Positions 5,603-6,704 of a stretch of DNA of 6,704 bases are shown in pieces. Positions within the stretch are counted from its first letter, which is position 1; each line of letters opens with the position of its first letter. The translations under genes and the position numbers were made by a program. Below the pieces are notes generated by a model. The model did no database searches. It was not told where the DNA came from and worked only from the letters and a program-made list of their open reading frames with translations. Origin of the DNA: an uncultured Roseburia sp. (GTDB lineage: Bacteria; Bacillota; Clostridia; Lachnospirales; Lachnospiraceae). Where the stretch lies: positions 1 to 6,704 of the forward strand of contig URJS01000095.1 in the NCBI GenBank assembly GCA_900548205.1. The letters run 5' to 3'.

Positions 5603-6121
5603 CTACCCGATTTCAAGAATCTCTCCTGTCTTACAATAATGCGTGCAGTCAATGATCCTCTGGTTTGCGGAGCCCTTAAATTTCAAGGAAATATCCTTCT
5701 GCTCCAACAGAAACGGACCGTCTACCAATACGTCGATCTGTTCCAAAAATTCCCTCGTAATTTCCGTATGGCATTTTCCGCCCGGCACAAAATCCTGCTC
5801 CAGCACATAGCCGGTATACGCCCAGATGTCCTTCTTTGGAAAACGCTTTCTCACCTCTCTGATAAAAGGAAAAAGCTCCGCTTGATTTTCCGGCTCAAAC
5901 GGATCGCCGCCAAGCAGCGTCAGTCCCCTGACGTAATCCGGCTCTAAGGAGCGCAGGATCTCTGCCTGCTCCGCTTCCGTAAACGGTCTTCCGTACGCAA
6001 ACGACCATGTCTCCGGCTGAAAACAGCCCTCGCAGTGATTTCTGCAGCCGGAAACAAACAGGACGGTCCGTATGCCTGTTCCATTTGCAATATCGCAATA
6101 CTTAATCGCTGAATAATTCAT
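5603..6121 (-). CDS. nrdG: Anaerobic ribonucleoside-triphosphate reductase activating protein
   Basis: This 172-residue radical-SAM enzyme reductively cleaves S-adenosylmethionine on a 4Fe-4S cluster to create the glycyl radical in NrdD. The cluster motif C-x3-C-x2-C is C26, C30, C33 (SGCRNHCEGCFQPETW). Other family motifs are the N-terminal YCDIANGTGIRTVLF (8-22), LLGGDPFEPEN (69-79), WAYTGY (100-105), LVDGPF (132-137) and KGSANQRIID (149-158). Length is normal for NrdG. The start at 6121 was chosen because the family begins at this MNYSAIKYCDI segment and AGGAGAGG (6130-6137) lies 8 bases upstream; the frame stays open to 6229, but that extension overlaps the nrdD 3' end. Only 16 bases separate it from the nrdD stop codon, so the two are co-transcribed. 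No terminator follows it. Confidence 0.96.
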   Translation of the reverse strand: MNYSAIKYCDIANGTGIRTVLFVSGCRNHCEGCFQPETWSFAYGRPFTEAEQAEILRSLEPDYVRGLTLLGGDPFEPENQAELFPFIREVRKRFPKKDIWAYTGYVLEQDFVPGGKCHTEITREFLEQIDVLVDGPFLLEQKDISLKFKGSANQRIIDCTHYCKTGEILEIG

Positions 6122-6129
6122 ACCGCACG

Positions 6130-6137
6130 CCTCTCCT
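6130..6137 (-). promoter_or_regulatory. Ribosome binding site of nrdG
   Basis: Minus-strand AGGAGAGG fills half of the 16-base gap between the nrdD stop codon (6138-6140) and the nrdG ATG (6121). It begins directly after the stop codon, suggesting translational coupling, and excludes the longer upstream reading-frame start. Confidence 0.85.
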
Positions 6138-6704
6138 CTATAAGTGCAGCACACGCTCCTTGATCTCCTGCGTTCTTCCCTGATTCCAGTACTGTGTTCC
6201 GATATATCCGCAGGTTCTTCGCGCAACACTCATCTTCGTCTGGTCACGGTTGCCGCAGTTCGGACACTCCCACACCAGCTTGCCGTCCTCGCTTACAATC
6301 TCGATCTCTCCCGAATATCCGCATTCCATGCAGTAATCACTCTTGGTATTTAGCTCGGCGTACATGATGTTCTCATAAATATACTGCATCACCGAGAGCA
6401 CTGCCTCCAGATTATTCTGCATGTTCGGCACCTCAACATAGCTGATCGCGCCGCCCGGCGATAACTCCTGAAACTGCGATTCAAATTTCAGCTTGTCAAA
6501 GGCATTGATCTCCTCCGTCACATGCACATGGTAGCTGTTCGTAATATAATTTCTGTCTGTCACGCCCTCGATCACGCCAAATCGTTTCTGCAGACATTTT
6601 GCAAACTTATAGGTCGTGGATTCAAGCGGTGTTCCATAAACCGAGTAGGCGATGTTTTCTGCCGTGCGCCACTCGGCACACTTGTCGTTCAAACGCTGCA
6701 TAAC
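6138..6704 (-). CDS. nrdD: Anaerobic ribonucleoside-triphosphate reductase, C-terminal part (5' end outside the window)
   Basis: The visible 188 residues are the C-terminal quarter of class III ribonucleotide reductase, which makes deoxyribonucleotides from ribonucleoside triphosphates without oxygen. The frame is open to the right edge and family members are usually about 700 residues, so most of the gene is missing; the ATG at 6701 is internal. The zinc-ribbon-like module shows two CxxC pairs (YCMECG and WECPNCG). The glycyl-radical loop is RRTCGYIGTQYWNQG, with the radical glycine expected right after the cysteine. The end KERVLHL is typical. Upstream conserved pieces include VYGTPLESTTYKFA and NSYHVHV. 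nrdG follows immediately. The catalytic cysteines and the allosteric cone lie outside, so reductant type and dATP control cannot be judged. Confidence 0.96.
   Translation of the reverse strand, partial: VMQRLNDKCAEWRTAENIAYSVYGTPLESTTYKFAKCLQKRFGVIEGVTDRNYITNSYHVHVTEEINAFDKLKFESQFQELSPGGAISYVEVPNMQNNLEAVLSVMQYIYENIMYAELNTKSDYCMECGYSGEIEIVSEDGKLVWECPNCGNRDQTKMSVARRTCGYIGTQYWNQGRTQEIKERVLHL

Noticed and set aside
6122..6229. N-terminal extension of NrdG to position 6229
   Set aside because: The extra 36 residues overlap the nrdD 3' end, have no family similarity, and the ribosome site at 6130-6137 supports the shorter form.

Overview
The window looks like a chromosomal stretch from an anaerobic, low-to-moderate-GC Gram-positive bacterium of the class Clostridia, most likely a Lachnospiraceae-type gut anaerobe. 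The signs are an oxygen-sensitive class III ribonucleotide reductase (nrdDG), clear AGGAG/GGAGG ribosome binding sites, TTGACA/TATAAT promoters, tRNA genes without encoded CCA, and protein families common in that group (HEAT-repeat RNA methylase, DUF1275, FliB, Fe-S flavoprotein). This placement is inferred from content only, with no database search.

Layout from left to right: (1) 1-233 is a minus-strand tRNA-Leu pair, the cut-off Leu(CAG) and the complete Leu(AAG), behind a near-consensus promoter. (2) 291-2589 is a minus-strand two-gene operon, with a membrane-anchored T7-lysozyme/PGRP-type N-acetylmuramoyl-L-alanine amidase followed 37 bases later by a HEAT-repeat/RNA-methylase fusion. (3) 2590-2764 is a divergent AT-rich intergenic region. 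(4) 2765-3448 is a plus-strand DUF1275 (YoaK-type) membrane protein whose 3' end overlaps the next, convergent gene by 11 bases. (5) 3438-5171 is a minus-strand pair, a cysteine-rich FliB-like protein followed by a flavodoxin-fold protein with a compact four-cysteine motif. (6) 5202-5261 is a long intergenic hairpin that pairs completely only in the minus-strand transcript. (7) 5258-5506 is a small two-helix membrane protein with its own strong promoter. (8) 5603-6704 is nrdG and the 3' end of nrdD, running off the right edge.

How the parts fit: NrdG activates NrdD by making its glycyl radical, so these two form one anaerobic dNTP-synthesis unit. The amidase acts at the cell wall, and its operon partner acts on RNA, with no evident functional link. 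The most suggestive pairing is FliB-like plus Fe-S flavoprotein, 18 bases apart in one transcript. FliB enzymes are cysteine-rich and reported to use an Fe-S cluster, and the flavoprotein has the features of an electron carrier. No flagellar gene is visible here.

No insertion sequence, CRISPR array, rRNA, prophage or toxin-antitoxin gene was seen. Nothing here is a clearly new multi-gene system. The best leads are the FliB/flavoprotein pair, the wobble-protected hairpin, the A34 tRNA-Leu, and the Arg/Glu-rich N-terminus of the amidase.
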